Source: Leucobacter viscericola
GTDB taxonomy: Bacteria > Actinomycetota > Actinomycetes > Actinomycetales > Microbacteriaceae
Direction: 5' to 3'
DNA length: 64,000 nucleotides
NCBI RefSeq assembly: GCF_011299575.1
Contig: NZ_CP049863.1
Span: 2,728,001-2,792,000 of the forward strand
Positions 15,964-23,507 of this stretch are shown here, in pieces. A program made the position numbers and the translations under genes. Position 1 is the stretch's first letter; every line of letters starts with the position of its first letter. The notes below the pieces were generated by a model. That model made no database searches and had not been told where the DNA came from. It saw nothing but the letters and a program-made list of their open reading frames with translations.

Positions 15964-17082
15964 ATGAGTGCTGAAGTAATTGAAATGACCCCGCTCGCGT
16001 TGCAGCGCGCCGGGGTCGTGGTTGAAAGGAATCAACGCGTCGATTCTACCGCGATTCACGTGGGAGTTGAAGATGTGCTTGTTGCGGATCGGTATCGCAG
16101 GGATCTTGGGGACATTGCTGACCTGAAAGCTTCCATTGTTGAGGTTGGGCTTTTGAACCCGATTACGGTTCGTGAGTGGCACGGTGGCTATCGTCTTGTA
16201 GCTGGCGAGCGTCGCCTTACTGCCTTCAAAGCGTTGGGGCTTGCTGAGATTCCGGCTCGTGTTGCTCGCGATATCGCGGATGCTCGGGATGCTTTGGTTG
16301 CTGAGCGTGATGAGAACACTGCTCGTAAAGAAATGCTGCCGTCTGAAAAGGCTTCATTAGGCATGGCTATCGAAGAGATGGAGAAACCTGCCGCGAAAGA
16401 ACGTCAAGCTGCATCGCTTATCAAGGCGCGCGATGCTCGATGGAATTCTCTGTCCGGGTCCCGGGACCCGGACAGAGAAAAGGAAGTTCGTGCGCGTGAT
16501 GTTGCTGCTGAAGCTGTCGGGCTAGGCCCCGCGTCCTACCGGCGAATCAAGAACCTCATCACCACAGCCGCAGACGACACGAATCCAGAACCGCTGCGTG
16601 AAGCGGCACGCGAAGGTATCGAGAACATCGACGCTGGCGGACCAATCAGAGGCGAGTATGACCGCGTGAAGGAACTGCGGCAGAAAGAATCAACTGTCAC
16701 CGTGGAACCAGCAACGAAACGCGATGAAGCGGACGCATGGCACGCTGAACTCGCCGCCAGATACCCATTGCCCCGTATCGCGTTTGAAGCCGAAGGGCAC
16801 GAGCGCCACGAAAACGCTGAATCGTTTGCTCGCGCTGCCTCGTATCACGGAGCGAAGTATCGCTTCAACGAGAAGAGTTACGCGAAGCACGCGGCGCAGT
16901 CTGCTGATTGGCTCGAACGTTCTTCCATGAATCTCGAAGTCGCCGTTGACGTTCTCTCTCACATTGACTTTTCAACTATCACTCCCGAGCAGGCGCTCGA
17001 AGCGTTGCAGCGCATTGAAGCAGTACCGCGTCAGCTCAACCTCTATATCCGCTCTCTGAAAGGAATCACTAATGAGCAGTAA
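15964..17082 (+). CDS. ParB-like protein with ParB/Srx N-terminal domain
   Basis: 372 residues. Residues 38-130 form a ParB/sulfiredoxin-like domain: DLKASIVEVGLLNPITVRE, then YRLVAGERRLTAFKALG, with the GERR nucleotide-binding motif and ENTARKEM. Residues 140-210 look like a helix-turn-helix region. The C-terminus (250-372) is helical. There is no ParA gene nearby, so plasmid-type partition is not implied; phage ParB-like proteins can act as CTP switches, regulators or nucleases. A perfect 34-bp palindrome lies within the gene. It overlaps the next gene by 11 bases. Confidence 0.8.
   Translation: MSAEVIEMTPLALQRAGVVVERNQRVDSTAIHVGVEDVLVADRYRRDLGDIADLKASIVEVGLLNPITVREWHGGYRLVAGERRLTAFKALGLAEIPARVARDIADARDALVAERDENTARKEMLPSEKASLGMAIEEMEKPAAKERQAASLIKARDARWNSLSGSRDPDREKEVRARDVAAEAVGLGPASYRRIKNLITTAADDTNPEPLREAAREGIENIDAGGPIRGEYDRVKELRQKESTVTVEPATKRDEADAWHAELAARYPLPRIAFEAEGHERHENAESFARAASYHGAKYRFNEKSYAKHAAQSADWLERSSMNLEVAVDVLSHIDFSTITPEQALEALQRIEAVPRQLNLYIRSLKGITNEQ
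16446..16479. repeat. Perfect 34-bp palindrome inside the parB-like gene
   Basis: The left arm (16446-16462, beginning TTCTCTGTCCGG) is exactly complementary to the right arm (16463-16479, ending CCGGACAGAGAA) with no spacer, centred on GTCCCGGGAC. Position inside a ParB-like gene makes a parS-like loading site or an autoregulatory operator plausible. It does not match the canonical chromosomal parS TGTTTCACGTGAAACA. Confidence 0.85.
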
Positions 17083-17899
17083 GAAAGTACACACTAACGC
17101 CCGCATCAAGACAGTAGGGCTCTCAGAGCTTCGAGTGTCGCCAGCAGCACAGCGCGAGTTCAACCACAACTGGGGTAGCGAACTTGCCGAGACATTCGAC
17201 ATTGACAAGGTTGGGACGTTCGTCTGTTCCTATCGAGATGGCATTTACTGGATCATCGACGGGCAACACCGCCACTACGCGCTGACCTCGTTTGCGAAAG
17301 CAGAGTTTGGTGAAGAGTGGGGCGACTGGACGATTCAAGTCTGGGTACACGAAGGACTTGACGAACGCAAGGAAGCCGAACTCTTCCTGTCGTTCAACAA
17401 CCGCAAGGCAATCAACAACTATGACAAGTTCAAGGTTGGTGTGACCGCCGAATTGCCCGTTCCGTCTGACATTAACCGGGTCGTGCTTGCTCTTGATCTG
17501 CGTGTTGCCAAGGACCGGCGCATCGGTTCTGTTTCTGCGGTAGGCACATTGGAAAAGATCTACAACGCGGGCGGGGCAGTTCTTCTTCGCAAGACGCTAC
17601 AGACAGTTCGTGACGCTTGGGATTCTTCCGACTTTGATGCGAACGCTCTGGCAGGTGTGTCTCTCTTCATTAGCCGCTATGAAGGCCGGTATAAGGAGGA
17701 TCGTCTCGTGAAGCAGATCGCCTCACTTCACAACGGTGCGAAGAGTTTGAAGCAGCGGGCGTATGTGCTGAAGGAACAATATGGCGGAACTCACGCTACG
17801 TCGCACGCTGCGGCGATCACCGAGCTCTACAACAAGGGCCTGCGTGGTGTGAGCAGTCTCGGGTCATGGTGGAAGTCAACGTCTGAGCCGGTGGCGTGA
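17072..17899 (+). CDS. DGQHR-motif ParB-like protein (DUF6551-type)
   Basis: 275 residues. The signature WIIDGQHRHYAL lies near residue 55, then ELFLSFNNRKAINNYDKFKV near 105-124. Proteins of this kind (DGQHR or DUF6551 families) have a ParB-like fold and are frequent in actinophages next to ParB homologues. Function is unknown; regulation or DNA modification has been suggested for relatives such as DndB. It overlaps the upstream ParB-like gene by 11 bases, so the two are made together. Confidence 0.7.
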   Translation: MSSKKVHTNARIKTVGLSELRVSPAAQREFNHNWGSELAETFDIDKVGTFVCSYRDGIYWIIDGQHRHYALTSFAKAEFGEEWGDWTIQVWVHEGLDERKEAELFLSFNNRKAINNYDKFKVGVTAELPVPSDINRVVLALDLRVAKDRRIGSVSAVGTLEKIYNAGGAVLLRKTLQTVRDAWDSSDFDANALAGVSLFISRYEGRYKEDRLVKQIASLHNGAKSLKQRAYVLKEQYGGTHATSHAAAITELYNKGLRGVSSLGSWWKSTSEPVA

Positions 17900-18216
17900 T
17901 GAGCAGCATGGTGTTGGATGGTGCCGCGCCAAGGTCGCGTGCTTCTGATCCGGTTACGTCGGTTGAGGCGGGCCGGTCGGCTGATCTGACAGGTTCGCAG
18001 GATGCGGTTTTCTCGTGGTTCGAAATTAAGCCTGAGTGGACTCAGTCTGAGCTTGAACGTGCGATGCGGTTCTCGTCGTGGTCGCCGTCGCGCATCAGGT
18101 CTGCGGTGTCCGAGCTTCAGGCGATGGGGCTTGTGGAGACCACGGGGAAGACTCGTGAGACCAAGTACGGGCGTCAGGCTCGCGTGTACCGGGCAGTGAA
18201 AGCGGTGTCCCGATGA
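17896..18216 (+). CDS. Winged-helix protein
   Basis: 106 residues. Residues 38-100 fit a winged helix: WTQSELERAMRF, then SPSRIRSAVSELQAMGLVET and a Lys/Arg-rich wing ending RQARVYRAV. The N-terminal 35 residues (ASDPVTSVEAG) match those seen on phage proteins with similar domains. It overlaps both neighbours by four bases. Probably DNA-binding, role unknown. Confidence 0.65.
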   Translation: MMSSMVLDGAAPRSRASDPVTSVEAGRSADLTGSQDAVFSWFEIKPEWTQSELERAMRFSSWSPSRIRSAVSELQAMGLVETTGKTRETKYGRQARVYRAVKAVSR

Positions 18217-18320
18217 TCGGCGTTCTAACAGCAATCATCATGCTGGTCACGGGTTGGTGTCTGTGTGAGACACGTCACCAGTTGAAGGTCATGCGGGCGC
18301 GTAGGGATGAGGTGGCGTGA
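18213..18320 (+). CDS. Very small membrane protein
   Basis: 35 residues: a hydrophobic helix (IGVLTAIIMLVTGWCL) and a basic tail (RHQLKVMRARRDEVA). ATG at 18213 overlaps the upstream stop, and its stop overlaps the next ATG (TGATG), so it sits within a tightly coupled operon. Function unknown. Confidence 0.55.
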   Translation: MIGVLTAIIMLVTGWCLCETRHQLKVMRARRDEVA

Positions 18321-18688
18321 TGGGTGCTTGGTTTGGGCAGGTGTGTGCGCTGCTCGCTATCGGGTTCTTCGCGGCTACGTTGGTTGATTCGTGGCGTGCG
18401 GATCGTAGGGCGGCTCTGGTGGAACGAGAACGGCGAGAGATCGCTGCTTTCCGGTCCAGGACCGGTAAATCACTTCTACATGCGGAGGAAGCGCTCTTGT
18501 ATGCGCGTCAACGAAGAATGTCACTTGATAGTGGAGATTTCGACGAAGTACCGGCTCACCTTTTGCCATCGACACGGGAAACTGGACAGCCCTTCCCGCG
18601 GCTATCAAATCGTGCACTTGAACGTCTACTTGACCAACGTTCTTTAGCTGGTAGACGACGGAATCCATTCCGGAGAACTCGTGAATGA
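18320..18688 (+). CDS. Small membrane protein, C-terminal part doubtful
   Basis: 122 residues from the ATG at 18320. An N-terminal transmembrane helix (VCALLAIGFFAATLVDS) and a charged segment (RRAALVERERREIAAFRSRT) look real. From about residue 45 the frame lies wholly opposite the leftward 18375-18797 gene, and its composition becomes atypical. Either the gene was once about 45 residues and now reads through inserted DNA, or the leftward frame is spurious. Confidence 0.45.
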   Translation: MGAWFGQVCALLAIGFFAATLVDSWRADRRAALVERERREIAAFRSRTGKSLLHAEEALLYARQRRMSLDSGDFDEVPAHLLPSTRETGQPFPRLSNRALERLLDQRSLAGRRRNPFRRTRE

Positions 18689-18797
18689 GTTTCATCTTGA
18701 GTGATTTCATTTCGAGTCTGCGGCGGTTGTCTGCCCAACCAAGTACAGCGAAGACAAGGGCTGCCACTGCGATGAAGTTGTAAATGATTCCAGTCAC
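18375..18797 (-). CDS. Membrane-anchored protein antisense to the early operon (candidate moron)
   Basis: 140 residues from the GTG at 18797. An N-terminal transmembrane helix (IIYNFIAVAALVFAVLGW) is followed by a plausible beta-rich domain (VVYQLKNVGQVDVQVHDLIA, then VLRRNLHYQVTFFV). A TAGGCT box lies six bases before the start, suggesting a leaderless transcript. It reads against the early genes, as expected of a gene expressed in the lysogen. Candidate superinfection-exclusion protein; inference only. Overlap with 18320-18688 means at most one frame is fully genuine. Confidence 0.55.
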   Translation of the reverse strand: MTGIIYNFIAVAALVFAVLGWADNRRRLEMKSLKMKLIHEFSGMDSVVYQLKNVGQVDVQVHDLIAAGRAVQFPVSMAKGEPVLRRNLHYQVTFFVDAHTRALPPHVEVIYRSWTGKQRSLAVLVPPEPPYDPHATNQPT

Positions 18798-19194
18798 AGT
18801 TTCAGCCTAGTCTCCCGATTTTTCGAGGGTTTCGACCCTACCGGTGCTTTTTGCGCCCTTTTTCAGCCCGTGATGCGCTCGCAGATCGGTCACGGGCACG
18901 ACCCGCAAGGGCCACAAATTACATAGCTTGACTGAATTCCGATGCCTACCAAGGCCCGGTCCCAAAGGTTCGAGCGCAACATAACCGTCTAGATCCTGAT
19001 TATCAGCCTGTGGTGGAGCTGTAGGGGTGCGGGTGGTGGAGAGTCCGGCCAGTAGATCCTGGCGGCGAAGATTTACGCCCTTCGGGGTGGGCGGTGTGTG
19101 GTGCCGTGTGCTGACTGGGATACCCGGGCATGCGTGGGGTTCGAGTCCTCAACCGTCACGGCAGATAGCCACAAGAGAAAGAGGGAGCGCTGTT
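18798..19194 (+). other. Early-region non-coding stretch
   Basis: About 400 bp without a convincing gene. An open frame runs from 19027 but lacks coding character before 19195. It contains a T-arm-like GGTTCGAGTCC and a 7-bp complementary pair (19102-19108 with 19157-19163), only 62 nt apart, so it is not a full tRNA. It may hold promoters for the rightward genes from 19195 and the leftward gene at 18797. Confidence 0.5.
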
Positions 19195-19392
19195 ATGGCG
19201 ATTACGGAAGAGAAAACAGTCACGGTTGCGGATGCGAAGTCCCACGGGTCTCGTATCGAGGTTGTGGTGTCCCGCACTTTGACTGTGGGTGAGTCAAAGA
19301 GGTTGCGGAAGCTACTGAAGAAAGCGGAGGCGTCGGCCTCTTGTGAGCGGGGGCACCTAGAGCTTGGTGGTCTGTTCGGCCCGCGTCTGTAG
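19195..19392 (+). CDS. Small hypothetical phage protein
   Basis: 65 residues from the ATG at 19195 with GAGGGAG eight bases upstream; the open frame continues upstream but without coding character. Lys/Arg/Glu-rich, with a central helix (TVGESKRLRKLLKKAEASAS). No recognised family. Confidence 0.55.
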   Translation: MAITEEKTVTVADAKSHGSRIEVVVSRTLTVGESKRLRKLLKKAEASASCERGHLELGGLFGPRL

Positions 19393-19456
19393 TTGTTGGC
19401 CCGTGGAGCCGTTTGGTCATCCCCTTCAGCGGGGCACGGGCACGAAAGGAGGCCGC

Positions 19457-19549
19457 ATGTTTAACGGTCTGACGATTTTGTTTGCTCTGGTCGCGTTCCT
19501 CGTGATCTGGGCTGTATACGAGTTTGAGGTTTGGAGGAATCGAGAGTGA
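19457..19549 (+). CDS. Very small single-TM membrane protein
   Basis: 30 residues: LTILFALVAFLVIWAVYEF forms one helix, with a short RNRE tail. A perfect AAAGGAGG lies five bases before the ATG, so it is certainly translated despite its size. Its stop overlaps the GTG start of rusA (GTGA). Function unknown. Confidence 0.65.
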   Translation: MFNGLTILFALVAFLVIWAVYEFEVWRNRE

Positions 19550-19965
19550 TTGAGTTCAGAGTTGATGGTGTGCCGGTGCCGCAAGGTTCTAAGACTGTGG
19601 CGCAGGGTGGCGGCAAGGCGTGGCTGCGTGACGCGAATGGTGCGAAGTTGAAGCCGTGGCGCGCGCTCGTTCAGAGTGTCGCTGAGGCGGCGCTGCTCGA
19701 GGCGGGTGGTGTCGGGTTTGACTGTCCCGTGGAACTGCACGTGACATTCTTCATGCCGCGCCCGAAGAAGCCAAAGTTCTATCTACCGGCGACGAAACCG
19801 GACATCGACAAGCTGCTGCGGGCCGTCATGGACGCTCTCACGAAGGCAAGTGTGATTCGTGACGATTCACGAGTGACTGCAGTGTCGATGTACGAGTCGT
19901 TTGCTGACGATCTCAACTCGGCGGGTGTTGATGTGTCGGTGTTTGAGGATCGGAGGGAACAGTGA
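19546..19965 (+). CDS. rusA: RusA-family Holliday junction resolvase
   Basis: 139 residues from the GTG at 19546 (GGAGG nine bases upstream), the family's usual size. It has the start EFRVDGVPVPQGSK, the middle KPDIDKLLRAVMDAL with the acidic residues that bind Mg2+, and RDDSRV near the end. RusA cleaves four-way junctions from phage recombination or replication. It fits with the exonuclease and annealing candidate downstream. Confidence 0.9.
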   Translation: MIEFRVDGVPVPQGSKTVAQGGGKAWLRDANGAKLKPWRALVQSVAEAALLEAGGVGFDCPVELHVTFFMPRPKKPKFYLPATKPDIDKLLRAVMDALTKASVIRDDSRVTAVSMYESFADDLNSAGVDVSVFEDRREQ

Positions 19966-20168
19966 CCGATGACGAGCTTGAGCGTATGACTGCGCCGAAG
20001 CGTTACAACATTGCCCCGTACCCGATGCCTGGTGCGGGGTTTACTGTTTCCGCGGTCATGCAGCCAGAACGGAAGCACAGGTGCGGGCGGTGTGCGAACC
20101 CCTTCACGTATGGGCGTGAGGACTGCCCCAGAAAGAAGGTGCGTGCTGATGTGCGAGTTCTGTCGTGA
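19962..20168 (+). CDS. Small protein with Cys-pair zinc-ribbon-like motif
   Basis: 68 residues. A CGRCANPFTYGREDC stretch near 41-55 could bind zinc. It overlaps rusA by four bases. No function recognised. Confidence 0.5.
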   Translation: MTDDELERMTAPKRYNIAPYPMPGAGFTVSAVMQPERKHRCGRCANPFTYGREDCPRKKVRADVRVLS

Positions 20169-20250
20169 CGATCCCGAAGACGACCTCGATCCATGGGATG
20201 ACGTTGACGCCCGGATCGACCTAATGAGAGAGGAACGAGCCTTTGACTGA
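20149..20250 (+). CDS. Very small acidic protein
   Basis: 33 residues from ATG 20149 with AGAAGG about 9 bases upstream. CEFCRDDPEDDLDPWDDVDA is strongly acidic with a CxxC. It overlaps both the 19962 gene and the start of the nuclease gene. An acidic DNA-mimic role is conceivable but unsupported. Confidence 0.45.
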   Translation: MCEFCRDDPEDDLDPWDDVDARIDLMREERAFD

Positions 20251-21067
20251 ACTCTCTGGGGTCGTGTATGACCTTCCGAACGCGGCGTATCACGCGCACA
20301 AGAGCTTGTCGGCTACGGGAGCGAAAACCCTTTTGAAGTCGCCGGCAAAGTACAAGTACGCGGTGCTCGACGGCAACAAAGAGTACAAGGCTTCGTTTGA
20401 TCTCGGGTCAGCTGTGCATGCGAAGGTGCTCGGGATCTCGGGTGAAGTTGTGGTGCTCGATTTTGATTCGTTTCGGTCGAACGAGGCAAAGGTGGCGAGG
20501 GATGATGCGCGTGACGCCGGCCTCGTGCCGATGCTCCGCAAAGACATGAGCGAGGTTGACGCGATGGCGGAAGCCGTGCTCGGACACATGCCGGCACGAA
20601 AGATTATGGAGAAGCCTGGACGCTCTGAGGTGTCACTGTTTGGTGAACAGATCGGGGTGCCGCTGAGGTGTCGGTTTGATCGGCTCCCTGACGAGGGGCA
20701 TATCGTCGCTGACCTGAAAACGATGTCTGGTGATGCGACGCCGGCAGAGTTCGCGAAAGCGGCCGCACGATATGGGTATGACATCGCGCGCGGTCACTAC
20801 CTTGACCTGCTGGAACGGGTTGCCGGCAGGACTGCAGAAATGCTGTTCATCGTCGTGGAAACTGAACCACCACATTTGGTGAATGTCATCCAGCTGGATC
20901 GTGAGTTCGCGGAGATGGGCGAGGCGAAAGCGCTCGCTGCCCGCGACATTTACCGGCACTGCCTCGAAACGGGGGAGTGGCCGGGCTATCCCGAAACGGT
21001 GTCGCTCGCGCGAGCACCTCATTTCGCAATCGTTGAATATCAAGAAAGGTTCGGTGAGAACGCATGA
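20243..21067 (+). CDS. PD-(D/E)XK exonuclease, RecE/exonuclease VIII-like
   Basis: 274 residues from TTG 20243 (GAGAGGAACG upstream; overlaps the previous stop). The N-terminal region has YHAHKSLSATGAKTLLKSPA and GSAVHAKVL; the core has a Glu (RSEVSLF), CRFDRLPDEGHIVADLKT (catalytic D and DxK) and the following helix ARYGYDIARGHYLDLL. This matches phage RecE-C/PDDEXK exonucleases that resect double-stranded ends for annealing recombination. The next gene is the likely annealing partner. Confidence 0.85.
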   Translation: MTELSGVVYDLPNAAYHAHKSLSATGAKTLLKSPAKYKYAVLDGNKEYKASFDLGSAVHAKVLGISGEVVVLDFDSFRSNEAKVARDDARDAGLVPMLRKDMSEVDAMAEAVLGHMPARKIMEKPGRSEVSLFGEQIGVPLRCRFDRLPDEGHIVADLKTMSGDATPAEFAKAAARYGYDIARGHYLDLLERVAGRTAEMLFIVVETEPPHLVNVIQLDREFAEMGEAKALAARDIYRHCLETGEWPGYPETVSLARAPHFAIVEYQERFGENA

Positions 21068-21837
21068 CCGAGATTGAACAGATGTTGCCCCGACCGTTGG
21101 CGGCGATGTCGCAAGGAACAGTCGTGGAGCAGTCGCGCGCGGTGGCGGAGGTCGCCGCAGCGGTGCAGGTAGCGAAGACGTTCCCGCGGGATACGAACCG
21201 TGCCGGCGAGCAGATGCAAGAACTGTGTGGCCGGCTCGCGGTCGCATCGCGGGCGTTCTACTCTGTCCCGAGACGTGGCTCTGGTATGTCGATCCACATC
21301 GCGCGCGAACTGGCGAGGATCTGGCAGAACGTCGATTACGGGGTGCGTGAGCTTCGCCGTGATGACGAGGCCGGTATATCGGAGATGCAAGCGTGGGCGT
21401 GGGATCAGCAGGAGAACGTGCGCACTACGCGCTCGTTCATCGTCCCGCACATGCGGTCCACCCGTGCCGGCGCGCTACCGCTCACCGATCTTGGCGACAT
21501 CTACCTGAATAACCAGAACCAGGGAGCTAAAGCGGTACGTGAGTGCATCTTCGCGATGCTCCCGGGATGGTTCAAGACCGACGCCGAGGACCGGCTGCGT
21601 CGTACCCTTGAACACGGTGACGGTAAGCCCATCGAACAGCGCCGCACGGACGCTGTGGACAAGTTCAAAGACCTAGGCGTAACCCAAGCCCAGATGGAAG
21701 CGATGCTGAAGCGCGAGATGGGGCAGTGGGGAGCCCGCGATATTGCGGAGCTCACGAAGGCGTTCATGTCGATCACGCAGGACGGCATCACGGTGACCGA
21801 GTTCTTTATCGAAAAACCGGTAGAGATCGATGGGTAA
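21064..21837 (+). CDS. Probable phage recombination (annealing-type) protein
   Basis: 257 residues, overlapping the exonuclease stop by four bases. Residues 65-160 hold a pattern seen in phage recombinase-neighbour proteins: SIHIARELARIWQNVDYGVR, then AWAWDQQENVRTTRSFIVPH, then DIYLNNQNQGAKAVRECIFA. Gene order exonuclease-this-RusA neighbourhood is that of RecE/RecT-like pairs. I cannot assign it to RecT, Erf or Rad52 folds by eye. Role in strand annealing is inference. Confidence 0.6.
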   Translation: MTEIEQMLPRPLAAMSQGTVVEQSRAVAEVAAAVQVAKTFPRDTNRAGEQMQELCGRLAVASRAFYSVPRRGSGMSIHIARELARIWQNVDYGVRELRRDDEAGISEMQAWAWDQQENVRTTRSFIVPHMRSTRAGALPLTDLGDIYLNNQNQGAKAVRECIFAMLPGWFKTDAEDRLRRTLEHGDGKPIEQRRTDAVDKFKDLGVTQAQMEAMLKREMGQWGARDIAELTKAFMSITQDGITVTEFFIEKPVEIDG

Positions 21838-22198
21838 ACCGTTGTCGAAGAAGGTTGTGGCCGCTGTCCTGAAACGGGATGGCGGCCTTTGCGTTATCCA
21901 GCTGGACGGGTGCTTGCGAGACGCGAATGTAGCGGATCATCGTCGCAATCGGGGGAGTGGCGGCGCGAGGTCGCTTGATGGCAAGTCAAACCTGATTGCT
22001 GCGTGCGGGCTCTGTAACGGGGCGAAGGAAGACACCAAGGGTGAGCTACGCGACCTACTGATTGCGCGCGGCGTGATTATCGAGTCCGGGCGCACCCACG
22101 AGCACGAGGCGCAGAAGGCGCGCGAAACTCCGGTCTGGTATCCAGACGGTCGAGTGTGGCGTTTGGATGACCACGGTGGAAAGACGGAGGTGAAGTGA
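21830..22198 (+). CDS. HNH endonuclease-like protein
   Basis: 122 residues. The N-terminus is VVAAVLKRDGGLC; the HNH core is VADHRRNRGSGG...SNLIAACGLCNGAKED with D-H, N and Cys pairs (C22, C29, C62, C65) for structural zinc. It lies far from terminase, so it is probably not a packaging HNH nuclease; a recombination or nicking role is possible. Confidence 0.75.
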   Translation: MGKPLSKKVVAAVLKRDGGLCVIQLDGCLRDANVADHRRNRGSGGARSLDGKSNLIAACGLCNGAKEDTKGELRDLLIARGVIIESGRTHEHEAQKARETPVWYPDGRVWRLDDHGGKTEVK

Positions 22199-22425
22199 TG
22201 GAGGCATGGCTGAGTTACGCAGGATTCGAAGAACTCGACTGGGAGGACCGGAAAACGCTCGCGAATACTTTTCTGGACCATTGCAAGGCACCTACTGGCG
22301 GTCTCTCGGAATCGTTCTACGCCGCGGTAATTGCTGTCGCGAACGTCGGGTACGAGCGAGCCAAAGAACACGCAATTAGCGGCATGGATCAGCTCGAAGC
22401 AATCCAGCAATCGGAGGTGACCTAG
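22198..22425 (+). CDS. Small hypothetical phage protein
   Basis: 75 residues from ATG 22198, which overlaps the HNH stop (TGATG). Acidic and helical (EELDWEDRKTLANTFLDH). No recognised family. Confidence 0.5.
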   Translation: MEAWLSYAGFEELDWEDRKTLANTFLDHCKAPTGGLSESFYAAVIAVANVGYERAKEHAISGMDQLEAIQQSEVT

Positions 22426-22635
22426 ATGGGTGTGTACACGCCAGACAAGATCGTGATTGCGTGCGCGCGAGCACACAGCCCGCGGGAGCTCTGTGAGAAG
22501 GCCGACGCCGCCCACAACAAAGGCGAGGATGACCTGCTCTATCTTGACGCGCTCGCGGTTCACGCGCGCCGCGAAGGGTGGATCGAGTTGCTGATGCAGT
22601 CACTCTTCGGATGGGAAGACGACGTTGGACCCTGA
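22426..22635 (+). CDS. Small hypothetical phage protein
   Basis: 69 residues starting directly after the previous stop, with GGAGGTGACC upstream. Helical, charged (DDLLYLDALAVHARREGW). No family recognised. Last gene before a 107-bp gap with palindromes. Confidence 0.5.
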   Translation: MGVYTPDKIVIACARAHSPRELCEKADAAHNKGEDDLLYLDALAVHARREGWIELLMQSLFGWEDDVGP

Positions 22636-22665
22636 ACCGGTTTCACGGCGAATTCCCAGCATTAA

Positions 22666-22740
22666 TTCCACGTGGAAAAACGGAAATTCCACATTCCATT
22701 CCACATGGCCTGAGTTGGCTACTAGTAAACGAAAGGAGGT
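22666..22740 (+). promoter_or_regulatory. Palindrome and ATTCCAC repeats upstream of the replication gene
   Basis: TTCCACGTGGAA (22666-22677) is a perfect 12-bp palindrome. ATTCCAC then recurs at about 22685, 22697 and nearby, ending in CCACATGG. A perfect AAGGAGGTTGATG start follows at 22733-22745. Candidate operator or iteron-like binding array. Confidence 0.5.
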
Positions 22741-22742
22741 TG

Positions 22743-23507
22743 ATGTCAATGGCATGGTTCAGGGTTGATGATCAGTTTGGGAGTGATCCGAAGGTGATGA
22801 GGATTCCGCGTGCTGAGCGGCATTCGTGTTTGGGGTTGTGGTTGCAGGCGGGGGTGTGGTCGGCGCAGCATTTGACGGATGGTCGTGTGCCGGATTACAT
22901 GCTCGATGAGCTGGGGGCGGATGTGTCCCACCGGGACAGACTTGTGACGGTCGGGTTGTGGATCGAAACGGGTGATGGGATCGCGTTCAATGACTGGTCT
23001 GACTACCAGCCATCGCGTGCCGACATCCTTGCTGCCCGAGAGAAGGAACGCCTTCGCAAAGAGGCATACCGCCAGAAAATGGCCGAGAACAAAGGGCAAA
23101 GTCCCGGCGGGACACAAAAGGACAGTGACGCGGGACACCAACAGGTTTCCGGGCACCCCGACCCGACCCGACCCGACCCGGCCCCTATTAAAGAAGTAGC
23201 TAAAGCTACTTCTACACGCGGGGCAAGAATCACAGCCGACTGGCTCCCCTCGAAAGACGACGTTGCCGCGATCAGTGAACAGTGCCCCGGCCTCGATACG
23301 CAGGCGGAGCACCTCGTGTTCATCGACTACTGGATCGGCGTCGCGGGAGCGAGGGGTGTGAAGCTCGATTGGTCGGCGACCTGGCGTAACTGGATGCGCA
23401 AGAAATTCAAGGAGCTGCCCCGCGGCACCACTCAAGCACCGGGCCAGAAGATGACCGCCGTCGATAAGGCGAGAGCATTTGCGGCAGAAATTGGAGGTGA
23501 AGGATGA
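22743..23507 (+). CDS. Phage replication protein (replisome organiser/DnaT-like)
   Basis: 254 residues from ATG 22743, which has a perfect AAGGAGGT. Residues 1-95 form a winged-helix-like domain (WFRVDDQFGSDPKVMRIPRA) found at the N-terminus of phage replication initiators. A charged linker (DPTRPDPAP, encoded by a CCCGA repeat at 23158-23184) leads to a C-terminal domain (AITADWLP-type: RITADWLPSKDD...WRNWMRKKFKE) like those of DnaT/DnaB-loader partners. It lies before a loader-like gene and SSB. The ATTCCAC array upstream may be its binding site. Confidence 0.75.
   Translation: MSMAWFRVDDQFGSDPKVMRIPRAERHSCLGLWLQAGVWSAQHLTDGRVPDYMLDELGADVSHRDRLVTVGLWIETGDGIAFNDWSDYQPSRADILAAREKERLRKEAYRQKMAENKGQSPGGTQKDSDAGHQQVSGHPDPTRPDPAPIKEVAKATSTRGARITADWLPSKDDVAAISEQCPGLDTQAEHLVFIDYWIGVAGARGVKLDWSATWRNWMRKKFKELPRGTTQAPGQKMTAVDKARAFAAEIGGEG

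Noticed and set aside
19102..19163. tRNA-like element: 7-bp complementary ends and a GGTTCGAGTCC T-arm
   Set aside because: Only 62 nt long, with five extra bases between T-stem and 3' pairing strand and no anticodon arm with a seven-base loop. Not a functional tRNA.
23157..23184. CCCGA tandem repeats
   Set aside because: Encodes a Pro/Asp/Arg linker in the replication protein; too short and in-frame, so not a separate regulatory array.
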